Positions 59,729 through 64,000 of a DNA stretch of 64,000 nucleotides are shown here, one piece after another. Under the pieces are notes generated by a model, which saw only the letters and a list, made by a program, of their open reading frames with translations, made no database searches and was not told the origin of the DNA. The number at the start of each line of letters is the position of its first letter. Position 1 is the first letter of the stretch. The stretch is from Artemia franciscana (lineage: Eukaryota > Arthropoda > Branchiopoda > Anostraca > Artemiidae), in contig NC_088881.1 of assembly GCF_032884065.1 (NCBI RefSeq), positions 9,079,008-9,143,007 on the forward strand, read 5' to 3'. A program made the position numbers and the translations under genes.

Positions 59729-60183
59729 GGTAAGAAAGTTCATTTCAAGAATTAAAAGCTGTGTTTATAGTACAGTATAAATCTTCATGCCAAAAGCAGA
59801 AAAAAAAAATATCGTGGCCACTTCAGAAATACATAATTAAATTATATATATTACACATACACACGAATACATAATACAAGTCATCTATGCTTTACGAATA
59901 ATTGTTTATTCTGTCTATTTAGTTTTGTACTCTTTAACCAATCTTAAGTCTATTTTATTTTTAACCTTCTTTTGACATTTTCGTTCTGTTTTTGTTTTCT
60001 TACCACGGTACTGAAGTCTGTTCTCGGCTTGCGATAGTAGCTTAAAAAAAATTGTCTTTTTCAATCTAGTCTAAGATGTCGTAAGATTTTCGTAATATTT
60101 TTGGCGAAAAGCTCAAACTTTCAATCTATTCATTTCTATTCATTTCATTCAATCTATTCATAAAATACTTTCAAATATTTTAG

Positions 60184-60298
60184 GAAAGAATTTATAGCGC
60201 ACTTTGGAGAACAAAAAACTGCTAATCCTCTTGAGATCGAAATAAGATATGTGAACTCGGATCAATACCAATTGGTCGAAATAATTTATTTTGACAGG
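60184..60298 (+). other. Candidate exon, unrecognised
   Basis: After ATTTTAG, the frame reads KEFIAHFGEQKTANPLEIEI then RYVNSDQYQLVEIIYFDR before GTAGGT. It has a strongly protein-like composition in AT-rich surroundings. No family is recognised, and the phase disagrees with the 59728 donor. Confidence 0.3.
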
Positions 60299-60394
60299 GT
60301 AGGTTTATACTTATTCGATAAAAATATAGCATAACGCCTTTTGAAGTGCTGCAACCAAAATTGTTTTTAGAAAAAGAAAAAATTTGGCCCACTT

Positions 60395-60740
60395 TTACAA
60401 CGGTTGGTACTGTTCCCACAATGGAACAGTTTCTACCATGCTTGATACACTTCCGCCACGCTTAGAACTTTTCTGGAAACGCTTGGTGCGGCTTGTGCCA
60501 CGCTTGGCACACTTCTGCAACGATTGGAACTGTTTCTGCCAAACTTACAACACTCCTGCCATACCTGACACAGTATCTGCCACACTCTGCAGACTTCAGC
60601 CAGAACTGTTTCCTGCTACATTTGGCACAGTTTCTGCCACACTTAGTACACTTCTACCATGCTTGGAGCTGTTTCCGTCACACTTGGCACAGTTTCTGCC
60701 ACGTTTAGCATACTTCCATCCCGCTTGGCACGCGCCAACT
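60395..60740. repeat. Degenerate minisatellite
   Basis: Irregular repetition of units like GGCACAGTTTCTGCCACGCT and ACACTTCTGCCA, about 15-30 bp each. The long frame across it is a by-product. Confidence 0.75.
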
Positions 60741-61129
60741 GATTGCGTGATTTCTGAAGGTGCGTGTCCCCTCCAGCTTTTCACCATTTCAATGCAGGGT
60801 GTCGAGTTCTAGCCCGGTATCACATATAATGGGATCAATAAGTCTTATGATCATATTGGATAGACATAAACATTGGATCGGCAAAACCTGACGGACAAAT
60901 AACGTTGAGGTACATTTTCAATCAGTATAAAAAGAAAAGGCATTACATAAATTAAGTTAAAATGACACTGGTAGAAAGAAAACATTGATAAATATCTATT
61001 ACATATCAGGCTAATGAAACTTGATTGATTGTTTAAAATATTTCATTGCTAAATGCAAAAATTAACTTCAAATACGATTAAAGGATTAACAATTATCTTA
61101 ATTTTATTTATACATAGTGTTATTTGTTA

Positions 61130-61295
61130 CATTCAGTTTGACGTAAACTGAATCATGTTGTTTGACGTAAACTTTCAGTTTACGTCAAATACTTTATCGT
61201 TTTAAACTTTTTTAAAGTATCGTTTAAACTTTTTGACGTAAAACATTCAGTTTGACGTAAACTGAATCATTCAGTTTGACGTAAACTGTCCATTG
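61130..61295. repeat. Cluster of TTTGACGTAAAC repeats in both orientations
   Basis: CAGTTTGACGTAAACTG (8-bp palindromic arms around GACGT) occurs three times, with extra TTTGACGTAAA and TTTACGTCAAA copies. TGACGT resembles a CREB/ATF half-site, but no promoter context is visible. Confidence 0.65.
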
Positions 61296-61754
61296 GACGT
61301 TTTCTTGATGCAGATGCTCTGCTGTCGAGGCTATCCCTTCGGTTCAAAACACTAGAGTGGTTGTTGTGGAGAAGCACCGTTGTTGCCTAATGCACCAACC
61401 GACATTGGAAGACCCAAGTCTAAGCAAGTAAACACACTAAAAAATTCCTGAAATTTTGAGCAAATTTGATTTTTCAATATTATAATGAAAAAACTCTTTA
61501 AAATATAATATTTTCACTACAGCACGAATGATAATAAAGGTTATAGATAATGTTGGCCTATGGCTCGATTTAAGTTTGATAAACGAGCAGACATGACTTT
61601 GTCTGCTCGTTTATAGGTTTAATATCGCTCTTTACTATGTTTGAAAGCCTTCTTCTTGAAAAATATTTCAATTTTTTCAACAACATCTGCTTAAAAGAGA
61701 TTAACCTTTAAATAGCTTACCATAGAAAATAAATCACCTTAGGAGATAACTTAC

Positions 61755-61825
61755 CCTATATGTTTGGAAAAACTTCTCACGGCACTCTTCAAAAATGTCT
61801 GCCTTGCCTTCCATTATACTCATCA
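61755..61825 (-). other. Candidate minus-strand coding exon with strong splice sites
   Basis: On the minus strand, a T-run of about 20 ends in AG, then 71 bp reads MSIMEGKADIFEECREKFFQ and TYR up to donor GTAAGT. The splice signals are the best of any unassigned segment in the window. No family recognised and no partner exons found. Confidence 0.35.
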
Positions 61826-62296
61826 CTAAAAAAAAAAAAAAAAAAAAAATATAAAAATCAGATTTCCCAATGAAAATAAAATTCTGCCATTAACAGAGAC
61901 AGGGGGAAGGGGGGGGGGGGAGTGTATCAGCTAATACCATTTATGGACGATTTTTAACACGTTAAGCTATGTTTATTCCAAACGTCACACATTGAAATGA
62001 GAAGTATTAATTTTACTGCACCTGTCCGGGACAGGGGAACCGTTTCAGATAATCTGGGGGGAAGGGAGATAGAATTTTTCTTTTATATTGAAGAGAAATT
62101 CTTAAATTCTGGGTGGGCAATCTTGTGGTTTTCATTTTTTTTAACTAACAAGAATACCAAAAAAAGTGTCTTTTAAAATCTATGGGTGGAGGAGCGGCAA
62201 ATGGTGCCCCTGTAGCCTAGGTAAATGGTGCAATCTGGTGCATCTAATGGTGCAATTCGTTGCAATCTAGGCAAATGGTGCCTCTGCTCAAGCCTA

Positions 62297-64000
<1,704 letters not shown>

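Noticed and set aside
60384-60812. A 142-codon open frame
   Set aside because: It lies on a degenerate minisatellite, with no family resemblance.

Overview
The window is AT-rich animal nuclear DNA with long introns, canonical GT-AG splice sites and seven runs of exactly 100 N (scaffold gaps of unknown true size). The gene content (peroxisomal MFE-2, a HAPSTR1 homologue) and the mix of non-LTR retrotransposon tails, Helitron fragments, hAT pieces and very long (TA)n tracts point to an arthropod. From memory of repeat style I would guess a branchiopod crustacean such as Artemia, but that is a weak inference.

Layout. From 1337 to 48985 the plus strand carries most of one gene, HSD17B4 (peroxisomal multifunctional enzyme type 2). 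It starts inside the dehydrogenase domain, since the first ~70 codons lie upstream of the window, and ends at a PTS1 signal (AKL) with a polyadenylation signal at 49080. Exons at 1337, 6211, 12583 and 20730 encode the (3R)-hydroxyacyl-CoA dehydrogenase (SDR). Exons at 25000, 32081, 37076 (truncated by a gap) and 39827 encode the 2-enoyl-CoA hydratase-2. Exons at 41258, 44544 and 48866 encode the SCP2-like domain. The hydratase catalytic segment is not visible and is probably lost in the gap at 36976-37075. A short SCP2 piece between 44650 and 48866 is also missing.

Intragenic duplications. The exon with the SDR catalytic Ser and Tyr is present three times in tandem (6211, 6446, 6676). Copies 1 and 3 encode the same peptide. 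Copy 2 has a 1-nt deletion that puts it in frame only when spliced after copy 1. A diverged partial copy of the first SCP2 exon lies upstream of the real one (40951-41066).

Introns are filled with repeats. These include a 168-bp satellite, a 113-bp array with an alternating two-monomer pattern, a 67-bp array, a ~164-bp array, and a ~256-bp array carrying a hammerhead-ribozyme-like core (33205-34270). There are also foldback elements, a hAT element with an 8-bp target duplication inserted in a LINE tail, a Helitron 3' end, and an initiator tRNA-Met with a decayed duplicate.

Downstream of HSD17B4 (49-64 kb) lie LINE tails, an intact intronless HAPSTR1 (C16orf72) homologue on the minus strand (53132-53917), an internally deleted Helitron (54130-55800), and weak candidate exons at 59.0-60.3 kb and 61.76 kb. 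I found no multi-gene novel system. The most unusual items are the exon triplication with its reading-frame logic, the hammerhead-like satellite and the intronless HAPSTR1 gene.
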